From Streptomyces phaeoluteigriseus (GTDB taxonomy: Bacteria > Actinomycetota > Actinomycetes > Streptomycetales > Streptomycetaceae), in NCBI RefSeq assembly GCF_001896135.2, contig NZ_MPOH02000015.1, positions 225,411 to 289,410 on the forward strand: DNA of 64,000 nucleotides, read 5' to 3'. The notes under the pieces were generated by a model, which was not told the DNA's origin, ran no database searches, and saw nothing but the letters and a program-made list of their open reading frames with translations. Of this stretch, positions 34,703 through 43,205 are shown piece by piece. Positions within the stretch are counted from its first letter, which is position 1, and every line of letters starts with the position of its first letter. The translations under genes were made by a program, and so were the position numbers.

Positions 34703-35452
34703 ATGAGCAACGCGGACATACTCGTCGGCGAGACCACCGGTACCGCCGTTCTCATCCTGTTCGGCGCCGGCGTCTGCGCCGCCGTCACGCTCGGACACTC
34801 CAAGGCGCGGGCCTCGGGGTGAGCCGTGATCGCCTTCGGCTGGGGGTTCGGTGTGCCGACGGGGGCGTACACCGCTGCGCCGCTGTCCGGCGGGCATCTC
34901 GATCCGGCCGTCACCCTCGGGATCGCGGTCGACACGGGCGCATGGGGCAGGGTCTGGGTCCATCTCCTCGGCCAGATGCTCGGCGCCGTGATCGGTGCCG
35001 TGATCGGTGCCGTCCTCGCGTACCTGGTCCACCTGGCCCAGTTCCAGGCGAACGTACGGCAGACCGGCACCACCGAGGAGCCGACACCGACCCTCGGCGT
35101 CTTCTCGACCATCCCCGAGATCCGGAATCCGGTCGCCAACCTGATCACCGAGATCATCCCGACGATCGCGCTCGTCCTGCCGATCCTCGCCTTCGGTCTG
35201 ACGAAGGGGCTCGGCGAGTCCGGCACCCTCGTGCTGATCGTGTCCCTGCTCGTCGTGGGGATCGGCCTCTCGCTCGGCGGGCCGACCGGCTACGCCGTCA
35301 ACCCGGCACGGGATCCCGGTCCACGCATCGTGCACACGTTCCTGCCCGTCCCGAACACGGGCACTTCCGACCGGGGCCACGCCTGGATCCCCGTCGTCGG
35401 TCCGCTGATCGGCGGAGTGCTCTCGGGCCTTCTCCACAACGTCGCCTTCTGA
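34703..35452 (+). pseudogene. glpF: Glycerol uptake facilitator (aquaglyceroporin), in-frame stop at codon 40
   Basis: The MIP-family channel reads SNADILVGETTGTAVLILFG, then stops at TGA (34820-34822) where relatives have tryptophan (GW-AIAFGWGF). It resumes in the same frame VIAFGWGFGVPTGAYTAAPL. Without the stop it would be 249 residues with six helices. The first NPA box reads DPA (GGHLDPAVTL), the second is intact (YAVNPARDPG). ATG at 34703 has AGGAG six bases upstream. glpK follows 20 bases later. One G-to-A change explains the stop; a sequencing error or a recent null mutation are both possible. Confidence 0.85.
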
Positions 35453-35472
35453 ACCCAGCCCAAGGGGTAGCC

Positions 35473-36993
35473 ATGACGGACAACGCCGAGAAGTACGTCG
35501 CCGCGATCGACCAGGGCACCACCTCCAGCCGCTGCATGATCTTCGACCGCGACGGCGCCGTCGTCGCCGTCGACCAGCGCGAGCACCGGCAGATCTTCCC
35601 CAGGCCCGGCTGGGTGGAACACGACGCCACCGAGATCTGGTCCAAGGTGCAGGCGGTGGTCGCCGGGGCGATCGCCCGGGCCGGCCTGCGCGCGGACCGG
35701 ATCAGCGCGCTCGGCATCACCAACCAGCGTGAGACGACCGTGTTGTGGGACCGGGCCACGGGCAAGCCCGTGCACAACGCGATCGTGTGGCAGGACACCC
35801 GGACCGCCGCGCTCTGCAGAGAACTGGGCGGCACCGACGGGCAGGACCGCTTCCGCGAGCAGACCGGGCTTCCCCTGGCGAGCTACTTCTCGGGCCCCAA
35901 GGCGGCCTGGCTGCTCGACAACGTGCCCGGCCTCAGGAACCGCGCCGAGCGCGGCGAGATCGCCTTCGGAACGATCGACTCCTGGCTCATCTGGAACCTC
36001 ACCGGCGGCGTCGACGGCGGCCGACATGTGACGGACGTGACGAACGCCGGGCGCACCATGCTGATGAACCTGGAGACGCTCCAGTGGGACGCCTCCATCC
36101 TCGCCGCGATGAACGTGCCCGAGGCGGTCCTGCCGGAGATCAGGTCCTCCGCCGAGATCTACGGCACGGCGGTGGGCCGACTCTCCGGTGTGCCGGTCGC
36201 CTCGGCGCTGGGCGACCAGCAGGCGGCGGTGTTCGGGCAGGCCTGCTACGACGTGGGGACGGCGAAGAACACGTACGGGACGGGCAGCTTCCTGCTGCTC
36301 AACACCGGCACCCGGCCGGTGCCGTCGAAGAACGGGCTGCTGACGACGATGGGGTACAAGATCGGCGGGGAGGCGGCGGTCTACTGTCTGGAGGGTTCGA
36401 TCGCCATAACGGGCGCGCTCGTTCAGTGGTTCCGCGACCAGCTCGGCATCATCCGCACGGCGGACGAGATCGAGACGCTGGCGGCGAGCGTCGACGACAA
36501 CGGCGGCGCGTACATCGTGCCCGCGTTCTCCGGCCTGTTCGCTCCCTACTGGCGCTCCGACGCGCGCGGAGTCGTCACCGGGCTCACCCGGTACGTCACG
36601 AAGGCACATCTCGCGCGTGCCGTACTGGAGGCGACGAGCTGGCAGACGCGTGAGGTCGTCGACGCGATGTACCAGGACTCCGGGGTGCGGATCACCACGT
36701 TGAAGGTGGACGGGGGCATGACGAAGAACAACCTGCTCATGCAGCACCAGGCGGACGTCCTCGGGGTGCCCGTGATCCGGCCCCGGGTCTCCGAGACGAC
36801 CTGCCTGGGCGCGGCATACGCGGCCGGGCTGGCCACGGGTGTCTGGAACGACCTCGACGAACTGAAGACCCACTGGCAAAAGGACGCCGAGTGGACGCCG
36901 ACGATGGAGGCGTCGGTCCGGGACCGCGAGTACCGCAACTGGCGCAAGGCCGTGGAGAAGAGCTTCGGGTGGCTGGAGGACGGCCAGGGATAG
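35473..36993 (+). CDS. glpK: Glycerol kinase
   Basis: The 506-residue FGGY-family kinase phosphorylates glycerol to glycerol-3-phosphate. The N-terminal phosphate-1 motif is AAIDQGTTSSRCMIFDRDG, the substrate region includes ITNQRETTVLWDRATGKP, and the family signature is YGTGSFLLLNTG through GLLTTMGYKIGGEA. C-terminal adenosine motif: LKVDGGMTKNNLLMQ. ATG at 35473 follows AAGGGGTAG. It forms an operon with the broken glpF. Streptomyces usually adds glpD (gylB then gylX), which is absent here, so this is likely a second glycerol locus. Confidence 0.95.
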   Translation: MTDNAEKYVAAIDQGTTSSRCMIFDRDGAVVAVDQREHRQIFPRPGWVEHDATEIWSKVQAVVAGAIARAGLRADRISALGITNQRETTVLWDRATGKPVHNAIVWQDTRTAALCRELGGTDGQDRFREQTGLPLASYFSGPKAAWLLDNVPGLRNRAERGEIAFGTIDSWLIWNLTGGVDGGRHVTDVTNAGRTMLMNLETLQWDASILAAMNVPEAVLPEIRSSAEIYGTAVGRLSGVPVASALGDQQAAVFGQACYDVGTAKNTYGTGSFLLLNTGTRPVPSKNGLLTTMGYKIGGEAAVYCLEGSIAITGALVQWFRDQLGIIRTADEIETLAASVDDNGGAYIVPAFSGLFAPYWRSDARGVVTGLTRYVTKAHLARAVLEATSWQTREVVDAMYQDSGVRITTLKVDGGMTKNNLLMQHQADVLGVPVIRPRVSETTCLGAAYAAGLATGVWNDLDELKTHWQKDAEWTPTMEASVRDREYRNWRKAVEKSFGWLEDGQG

Positions 36994-37025
36994 CCCGGGC
37001 CCGCCACGCGCGCGTGCGTCTCCTT

Positions 37026-37077
37026 GAGCCGCGGCCCGTACCCCGGTCGGCGGGGGTACGGGCCGTGCGCGCGGCTC
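37026..37077. terminator. Bidirectional terminator between glpK and the conservon
   Basis: CGGCCCGTACCCC (37032-37044) pairs perfectly with GGGGTACGGGCCG (37053-37065); an outer GAGCCG/CGGCTC pair extends the stem. It lies between the convergent ends of glpK and cvnD. Confidence 0.85.
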
Positions 37078-37681
37078 AGGTGGTGACGGTCTGCCGGCGG
37101 CCGGCGTCGTGGTCCATGGCGTGCTGGACGACACCGACCAGTACGTCCTTCACCGAACTCCGGTCGCGGGCGTCGCACAGCAGCACCGGTACGGCCTCGT
37201 CGAGGTCGAGGGCGCGACGTACGTCCTCGACGGGGTAACGGGCCGCTTCCTCGAAGCAGTTGACGCCGATGAGGAAGGGGATGGAACGCCGTTCGAAGTA
37301 GTCGACTGCGGCGAAGCAGTCCTCCAGGCGGCGGGTGTCGGCGAGCACGATCGCACCGAGGGCACCTTCGGACAACTCGTCCCACATGAACCAGAACCGC
37401 TCTTGTCCGGGCGTACCGAACAGGTACAGCACCAGGTCCTCGCGCAGGGTGATGCGGCCGAAGTCCATCGCGACGGTGGTCGTGTGCTTGCGCTCGACGC
37501 CCGTGGTGTCGTCGACCGGCCGGCCCGCCTCGGTGAGGAACTCCTCGGTGCGCAGCGGCCTGATCTCGCTGACGGCACCGACGAGGGTCGTCTTGCCCAC
37601 GCCGAATCCGCCTGCCACCAGGATCTTGAGCGTGACGGGCTCGACCGGGGGCTTGCCGCGCTCAGAACGCCCGAAGATCAT
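37076..37681 (-). CDS. cvnD: Conservon GTPase (CvnD type)
   Basis: The 201-residue cytosolic protein has a Ras-like nucleotide-binding fold. Walker A is GGFGVGKTTLVGAVSEI near residue 24, switch-region DTTGVERKHTTTVAMDFG follows, then the LFGTPGQERFWFMWDEL motif that resembles DxxGQ near 91. Conservons pair such a GTPase with a sensor kinase-like protein, a roadblock protein and a DUF742 protein, forming a membrane-associated signalling complex reminiscent of eukaryotic G-protein systems. ATG at 37681 follows AGGAGAAG. It overlaps the preceding small gene by 20 bases. Confidence 0.88.
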   Translation of the reverse strand: MIFGRSERGKPPVEPVTLKILVAGGFGVGKTTLVGAVSEIRPLRTEEFLTEAGRPVDDTTGVERKHTTTVAMDFGRITLREDLVLYLFGTPGQERFWFMWDELSEGALGAIVLADTRRLEDCFAAVDYFERRSIPFLIGVNCFEEAARYPVEDVRRALDLDEAVPVLLCDARDRSSVKDVLVGVVQHAMDHDAGRRQTVTT

Positions 37682-37958
37682 CGGTTGCTTCTCCTGCTCG
37701 ATGGGGTCGTGGGCGGTGGACCGTAGCCGCCGCCGGGGTCTCGATGACGTGGACGTCGCCGGGGCCGACGTCCACGCAGCCGCTGTCGCTGCCGCCGCGT
37801 TCGACGACGGTGCCGTCGGCGCGTGCCGCCATGCCGTACGGCGGGACACGGCGGCGCCGGGAGAGGGTGGAGACGGTCATGGGCTCCAGGAACCGGATCC
37901 CGCCGACGATGTGCGTGAAGATGCCGCCCCGGTCCACCCAGAACTGCCTGCCTGTCAC
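37662..37958 (-). CDS. Small conservon-associated protein of unknown function
   Basis: A 98-residue protein with strong third-position GC bias along its length. GTG at 37958 follows GGGGTGAGGAC. It begins TGRQFWVDRGGIFTHIVGGI, suggesting a compact beta-rich domain, and ends with a Pro/Arg-rich stretch. No domain is recognised. It lies between cvnC and cvnD and overlaps cvnD by 20 bases, so it is probably translated with the conservon. A four-gene conservon normally lacks this gene. Confidence 0.6.
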   Translation of the reverse strand: MTGRQFWVDRGGIFTHIVGGIRFLEPMTVSTLSRRRRVPPYGMAARADGTVVERGGSDSGCVDVGPGDVHVIETPAAATVHRPRPHRAGEATDDLRAF

Positions 37959-37982
37959 GTCCTCACCCCGCTTCCGCGCTGC

Positions 37983-38378
37983 TCACAACGCTCGGAGGCC
38001 GTCGATCACGTCGCGCAGAACACTCTCGTCCGGCAGCTCGGCCGGGGGTACGGGCCTGTTCACATGGACGAATTCGGCGTTCACGAGATCTCCGACAAGG
38101 ACCCGCACCACGCCGATGGGCAGGTCGAGTCCGGCGGCCAGTTCGGCGACCGACTGGGGGGCGTCCCGGCACAGGTCCACGATGTCGACGTGCTCCGGGG
38201 ACAGCGCGAGGTCCGCGTCCGGGTCGTCGGCGTGGGGTTCGGCCACGACGACCGCGATCAGGTCGAGACGGTGCTGGACCGCACTGGTGGTGCGGCCCCG
38301 CGTCATGGCGTACGGACGGACGACCGGTCCGGCCTCGTCGTCGAACCAGTGGCTTCTTCCCTGACCGTCTGTCCTCAT
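37983..38378 (-). CDS. cvnC: DUF742 protein (CvnC type)
   Basis: The 131-residue protein matches DUF742: SHWFDDEAGPVVRPYAMTRG at the N-terminus, LSPEHVDIVDLCRDAPQSVA in the middle, and a predicted winged helix LDLPIGVVRVLVGDLVNAEF toward the end. In conservons CvnC links the roadblock and GTPase components. ATG at 38378 lies ten bases from the cvnB stop. The gene is cotranscribed with cvnA and cvnB. Confidence 0.88.
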   Translation of the reverse strand: MRTDGQGRSHWFDDEAGPVVRPYAMTRGRTTSAVQHRLDLIAVVVAEPHADDPDADLALSPEHVDIVDLCRDAPQSVAELAAGLDLPIGVVRVLVGDLVNAEFVHVNRPVPPAELPDESVLRDVIDGLRAL

Positions 38379-38387
38379 ACCATCCCA

Positions 38388-38822
38388 CTACCCGCCCGAG
38401 GGCAGATCGGTGCGCGGGGCAGTACCCAGATGTGCGCCGACCCGCTTCACCAGGAGCGTCATCTCGTAGGCCACCAGTCCGACGTCCGAGTCGGCGTCCG
38501 CGAGGACGGCGAGGCAGCTGCCGTCACCGGCGGCGGTGACGAACAGGAAGGCCTCGTCCAGCTCGACGACGGTCTGGCGGACGCTGCCGGCCTCGAAGTG
38601 GCGGCCGACGCCCTTGGCCAGGCTGTGGAAGCCGGAGGCGACGGCGGCCAGGTGCTCGCTGTCCTCCCGGGTCAGGTCCTGGGACGCTCCGGTCGCCAGG
38701 CCGTCGCCGGAGAGCACGACGGCCTTGCGGATGCCGGCGACGCGGTCGACGAGGTCGTCGAGAAGCCAGTTCAGTTGGCCGTTGTCGGTCGTGGTGTGGC
38801 CGGTCGTCTTCGGTGCGGTCAT
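38388..38822 (-). CDS. cvnB: Roadblock/LC7-domain protein (CvnB type)
   Basis: This 144-residue protein has the roadblock/LC7 fold used by GTPase-regulating proteins: LNWLLDDLVDRVAGIRKAVV, LSGDGLATGAS, then the AFLFVTAAGDGSCLAVLAD strand. Its start overlaps the cvnA stop by four bases (ATGA). In studied conservons the roadblock protein binds the kinase-like CvnA and the GTPase. Confidence 0.9.
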   Translation of the reverse strand: MTAPKTTGHTTTDNGQLNWLLDDLVDRVAGIRKAVVLSGDGLATGASQDLTREDSEHLAAVASGFHSLAKGVGRHFEAGSVRQTVVELDEAFLFVTAAGDGSCLAVLADADSDVGLVAYEMTLLVKRVGAHLGTAPRTDLPSGG

Positions 38823-41709
38823 CGACCGTCCCCCTTGTTCTTTGGTGATGGTGCCGTGCCGCTGTGGGCATCGTCGTCCGCGGTGTTCTCCGCACGGCCG
38901 CGCTGCCAGCCCCGCTGGAGGGAGGCCATGCGGCTGCGGACCTCGTCGGCGTCCCGGTCAGCGGGTTCCGAGCGGTCCTCGGCGGGTCGCTCGGGGCCCT
39001 GGCGCAGCTGTGGGGCCAGGTTCGCCTGCCGTACGCGGCGGGGCAGGGCGCCCGTACCCGAGCCGGTGTCATGGGGCGCGCTGCCGGACGTGCCGGTGGG
39101 GCCCTCAGGGCCGCCCGGGGCCGGCTCCGCGCCGCGGTGGGGCGCGTCGCGCGTGAGGTCGGCCGTCTCCTCGCCCCGGCCGGACGGCCGGCTGCGGGTC
39201 GGCAGGGCCGGTGGCTGCGACGGCTGTTCGGCGGCATCGCCGTCGCCGGAGCGCTCGGCGGAACCGGTGCTCCGGGGAATCTGGGGCGTCGCGCCGCGGC
39301 GGCGGGAAGGCAGCGGGGCCGGGCCGTCCTGCTCCGGGCGGCGACCGGTCGGCCACGACGGGACCTCCTCGCCCGCCTCCGCGCGACGGGACCGCTGGTC
39401 GGTGACCGGGCGACCGTGCGAGCTGACCAGCTTCGGCGTCCGTCGGCTGGGCAGGGGCACGGGATCGGCGGGGTCGCCCGTCGCGGGAAGGTCCGGTTCG
39501 TTGCGGAGGTCGGACAGCCGGCGGCGCGGCTCGACGGGGTCGGCAGCCGGCCCGTCCTGCGTGCGGGTGAGGGACCGGCCCGGACGGAACAGGCCGCCCC
39601 GCTCACCACTGTCGTCGTCCAGCGGGACCGCGAAGCCGGCGAAGGCGTCCAGGTCGACCGGGGCCTCCAGCTCGACCGCCCGTCCAGCAGCGCGGGCGGG
39701 CCGGGGAGCGGCACCGGTGTCTGGGCGAGCGCGGACCTGCGGCTCCTGGCGGGCTCGGTCTCCTTCGGAGGCCGGGGGCGGTCGAGCCGGAAGCCGATGC
39801 CGTTCGTGTCGGGGACATCGTCGGTGAGGAGCGCGTCGGGGATGAAGATGACCGCGGTCGTGCCGCCGTACGGGGAGGGCTGAAGGGAGACGCGGACGTT
39901 CTGCCGCTGGGCCAGCCTGCTGACCACGAACAGGCCCAGCCGGTCGGTGTCGGACAGTTCGAACTCGGGCGTCTCGGCGAGCCGGAGGTTGGCGTCCAGG
40001 AGCGCCTCGGGCGCCATGCCGAGGCCACGGTCGTGGATCTCGAGGGTGAAGCCGTTGGCGACCCGGTCACCGAGGACCTGGACGGCGGTGTGCGGCGGGG
40101 AGAACACCGTGGCGTTCTCCAGGAGTTCGGCCACGAGGTGCGTGAGGTCCGCGACAGCCGGACCGGTGACGGCGACGCGCGGGAGGCGCCGGACCTCGAT
40201 GCGCTCGTAGTCCTCCACCTCGGCGACGGCGGCGCGCACGATGTCCATCAGCTGGATGGGCTTGCGCCACTGCCGGGAGGGGGCTGCGCCCGAGAGGATC
40301 ACCAGGCCCTCGGCGTGCCGCCGCATGCGGGTGGTGAGGTGGTCGAGGCGGAAGAGGTCGGCGAGTTCCTCGGTGTCCTCGGTGCGGCGCTCCATGGTGT
40401 CGAGCAGGGTGAGCTGCTTGTGCAGCAGGACCTGGCTGCGGCGGGCGAGGTTGACGAAGACCTCGGAGACGCCCGAGCGCAGCTCGGCCTGTCGGACGGC
40501 GGCCTCGACCGCGGCGCGCTGGAGGGTGTTGAGGGCCTGGCCGACCTCGCCGATCTCGTTCTTGTCGTACTCCAGCCGCGGAGCCTCGGTCTCGACGTCG
40601 ATCTGTTCGCCCGCGGAGAGTCGGCGCATGACGCTGGGCAGCCGGACGCCGGACGCCTCGTGGGCCTCCAGGCGCAGTTGGCGCAGGTCGCGGATGAGCC
40701 CACGGCCGATGCGCACGGACAGCACGAGGGAGACGAGCAGGGCGATGAGGCCGAAGACGCCGGCCACGACCGCCTTGACGATCACCTCGATCGCCACGGG
40801 GCGGACGCGGTCCTGGTAGCGGTCGTTGGCCTGTTCGTCCAGGTTGCCGAGTTCGTCGAGGACGTTCGCGGCCGCGATGTCCCAGGTCTTGGCGGTGACC
40901 CCGCGGGGCATCTTGCCGGGCTGTGTGGAGACGACCGCCTGTTCCGCCGTGCGCAGGGGGGCGGTGGTGCCGTTCTTCCAGAAGCGCTCGTAGCGTTCGC
41001 GCTCCGCGACGGGCAGTTGGGCGAGGCTGATGTCGTAGACGACGTCGCGCTGGGCCTCTAGATCGGAGATGGCACGGATCTCGTCGCGGGTGACCCGGCC
41101 CACGACCAGGGCGGAGCCGAGCAGGGCGTCCTCCTGGGAGAGCAGCTCGCGGGCGCGGGCGACGCTGACGAGGGCCCGGTACTGCTTGTCCATCTCCACG
41201 CTGTCGACGACGTCCAGTGTGGCGAGCAGGGTGTAGCAGGGGTCGATCAGGCGGTTGTAGAGATCCAGCGCCTGGGCGCGGGTCACGGTCCCCTCCTCGA
41301 CGCCTCGGCGCAGGGAGTCGAGGCCGTCGAAGGCGTCGAGGACCGCTGTCAGGCTCTCGCTGTCGTCCTGGTCCAGCACCTCGTGTACGTCGGGGTCCTT
41401 GGCGTTGGTGCGGATCTCCGCGAGCGCCTCGTCCGTGGCGGTCCGGGTGCGGCGCAGAGCGGACAGCGCGTCGGAGGCGCGGGGGTCGGCGAGGTAGACG
41501 AGGGTCTGGCGGCGTTCCTGCTGGGCGATTCGGACGGTGTCCTCGACGGGGTAGCCGACCTTCTCCACGAGATTCGACACCGTGAACAGGCGGCTTGCCT
41601 CGCGGCCCGTGAGCACCGTGGCGAAGCCCCAGAGGGCGGTCAGGGACACCAGTGGCACGAGCAGCAGCGCCACGATCTTCCGGCGGATCGACTTCCCGCG
41701 AAAGCGCAT
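38819..41709 (-). CDS. cvnA: Conservon sensor kinase-like protein (CvnA type), frame interrupted
   Basis: A membrane protein of about 963 residues. The first helix is at about 12-30 (LLLVPLVSLTALWGFATVL), then a nitrate-sensor-like helical extracellular domain, a second helix near 320-340, a HAMP-like linker and a HATPase domain with N-box LVAELLENATVFSPP and G-box HDRGLGMAPEAL. No conventional phospho-histidine box is apparent, as in other CvnA proteins. The long Pro/Arg-rich tail ends RRVRQANLAPQL. The frame slips near 39676-39686 (after ALLDG); one missing base reconnects to the tail ending at 38819. ATG at 41709 follows GGGGGAG. Confidence 0.85.
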
Positions 41710-42129
41710 GGACTCCCCCAGCTCGAACCCCCACCGGCAGGGGGTACGCATGTGCGTCAACAAACGGCGCGAGCCTACTACCGACGCGCGGTCAACTCGA
41801 AGAGGCGTCCGGAATCTGAACGTCCGCATAACCGTCGGTGCAGGGGGAGTTGTCCGCCCATTGCGGGAGATTGCCTCCCGGAACCAGGGCATCCGAGTGT
41901 TGCCGGATCCGATCGGCGTCGTGGAGGAGTTGGCCAGAATTTTTCGCAGTTCGGGAATCTTCAGGGCGGGTCGGTCGTCCTACTCATTGGGAATTGGGGG
42001 CGGAATCGGCCACACGTGCCGCATGCCGCACCTGGGCGGCGTAAAAGAGCGCAAGCCGGGCAGCCGTTGAGGGGCCGGTTCTTGGAGCCGGGGGCAAGCA
42101 GTCTGCCGGCGGTGGGGAGTGACACGTTG
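41710..42129. other. Divergent promoter region of the conservon and a membrane protein
   Basis: About 420 bases without a gene. The centre (41930-42000) is relatively AT-rich (GAATTTTTCGCAG, TCATTGGGAATTGG) and probably contains promoters for cvnA (minus) and the membrane protein (plus). I could not identify a repeat or operator. Confidence 0.5.
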
Positions 42130-42765
42130 ATGGGCACGGCGGAGCGGCGCAAGGCGCCCGAGGACGGCACGGCTGCGCGCAGTACGGCATTGCGCGAACC
42201 CGAAGCACCGGATCGCGGCATTCCGGCGCAGGGGCGCAGCCTGACGAGGCGGAGTGGTCTGCCGGCGGCCGGGGCGGCTGTCGGCGACACGGCCGAGGGC
42301 ACGGCCCGGGGCACCGGTCGAACCGGGGCGGCCGAGCACGTCGGCGCGTCTCGCACCAACCAGGAACAGGCCGTGTACCGGCCGTTGTGGGTGGAGGAGC
42401 CGGCCCGTCGGCGTCGGCTTCCGGACCCGGTCCGCAGGTCGGCGGTGCGGGCGGTGCTCTTCATCGCCGTGACACTGCTTCAGGCCATGGTCGCCTTCCT
42501 GTGCACGCTGGCCGGATCCTGGCTGGCGCTACCCATGGTCATCAGCAGCGTGATCAGCACTGTGGTGGCCACCTGGGGGGCACTGGACGTCTGGGTGACC
42601 CGCCAGGTGTGGAACCAGCGCAACGGCGTCGTGTCGACGCCGAGCAGCACCGCGCGAGCATTGCGCCGCGAGCGTCGCCGGGCACGTCGGCAGGAGCGGA
42701 CCGCCGAGCGCGCGCAGGAGCGGATACGTCGGCGGAGCGGCGCCGGCCAGCTGTCCCACTCCTGA
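42130..42765 (+). CDS. Membrane protein of unknown function
   Basis: The 211-residue protein has an extended polar N-terminus of about 95 residues rich in Gly/Arg/Ala. Two adjacent transmembrane helices follow at about 103-150 (AVLFIAVTLLQAMVAFLCTL and LPMVISSVISTVVATWGAL), then a very basic Arg/Gln-rich coiled-coil tail. The tail could contact DNA or RNA. ATG at 42130 is about ten bases after GGGGAG; a TTG one codon earlier is possible. It is divergent from the conservon and may be functionally linked, but I see no direct evidence. Confidence 0.75.
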   Translation: MGTAERRKAPEDGTAARSTALREPEAPDRGIPAQGRSLTRRSGLPAAGAAVGDTAEGTARGTGRTGAAEHVGASRTNQEQAVYRPLWVEEPARRRRLPDPVRRSAVRAVLFIAVTLLQAMVAFLCTLAGSWLALPMVISSVISTVVATWGALDVWVTRQVWNQRNGVVSTPSSTARALRRERRRARRQERTAERAQERIRRRSGAGQLSHS

Positions 42766-42777
42766 AACCTGGGACAG
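42751..42777 (+). terminator. Hairpin overlapping the membrane-protein stop codon
   Basis: CTGTCCCA (42751-42758) and TGGGACAG (42770-42777) form a perfect 8-bp stem around a short loop that contains the stop codon. It is a candidate terminator. Confidence 0.5.
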
Positions 42778-42850
42778 GTCTCCCGAGACACGCCGCTCAG
42801 CGCGCCGGCCACACCGGTCTCGCTCCCGAGGTGTCCGCGCGGGCAGTCGG

Positions 42851-42990
42851 TCATGCCGCCCCTGGCCTCGTCCGTCCCTCCTCTGCCGCCAGTGCGCGCC
42901 GTGCCCGCATGAAGGGGCGTGGACGGTCGACGGAGAGCACGGCGGTCGTGCGGCCGTCGCGTTCGTACAGGGCGGGGAAGCCACCGTCGG
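42851..42990 (-). pseudogene. 3' remnant of a ferredoxin-reductase-type FAD oxidoreductase
   Basis: The minus strand encodes GGFPALYERDGRTTAVLSVD followed by RPRPFMRARRALAAEEG and a stop at 42851. This resembles the C-terminal reductase domain of ferredoxin reductases (the FxALYxRDGRxxAVLxVxRPR motif). Homology stops at about 42990, where the plus-strand remnant begins. Its stop overlaps an ATG (ATGA) of a further minus-strand ORF (TDCPRGHLGSETG) that is itself soon lost. The rest of the gene is missing. Confidence 0.55.
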
Positions 42991-43140
42991 CGCGGGAGCG
43001 CTGCCGGTGGTCAAGGGGGTCGAAGGGCTGCGCGTCGCGGACGGGTCGGTCATGCCCGACCTGGTCGCGGTCAATCCGTGCATCACGACGATGGTGATCG
43101 GCGAGAAGTGCGCGGATCTCCTGCGGGAGGACGCGCGGAC
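42990..43140 (+). pseudogene. 3' remnant of a GMC-family oxidoreductase
   Basis: The plus strand encodes GVEGLRVADGSVMPDLVAVN, then PCITTMVIGEKCADLLRED. This is the conserved C-terminal motif of glucose-methanol-choline oxidoreductases (GVEGLRVADASVMP, then GExxADLI), with no upstream FAD domain. It sits back to back with the minus-strand reductase remnant, so both genes have lost their 5' parts at one junction near 42990. Confidence 0.6.
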
Positions 43141-43205
43141 GGTCCAGGGGCGGGGGAACTGCGTGACCGGCCAGGGTCGGGGCGGCAGTTCCCCCTGCCG
43201 TGCGG

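Noticed and set aside
34820..34822. TGA read as selenocysteine in glpF
   Set aside because: Relatives have Trp there, and no SECIS-like hairpin or selenoprotein context is evident.
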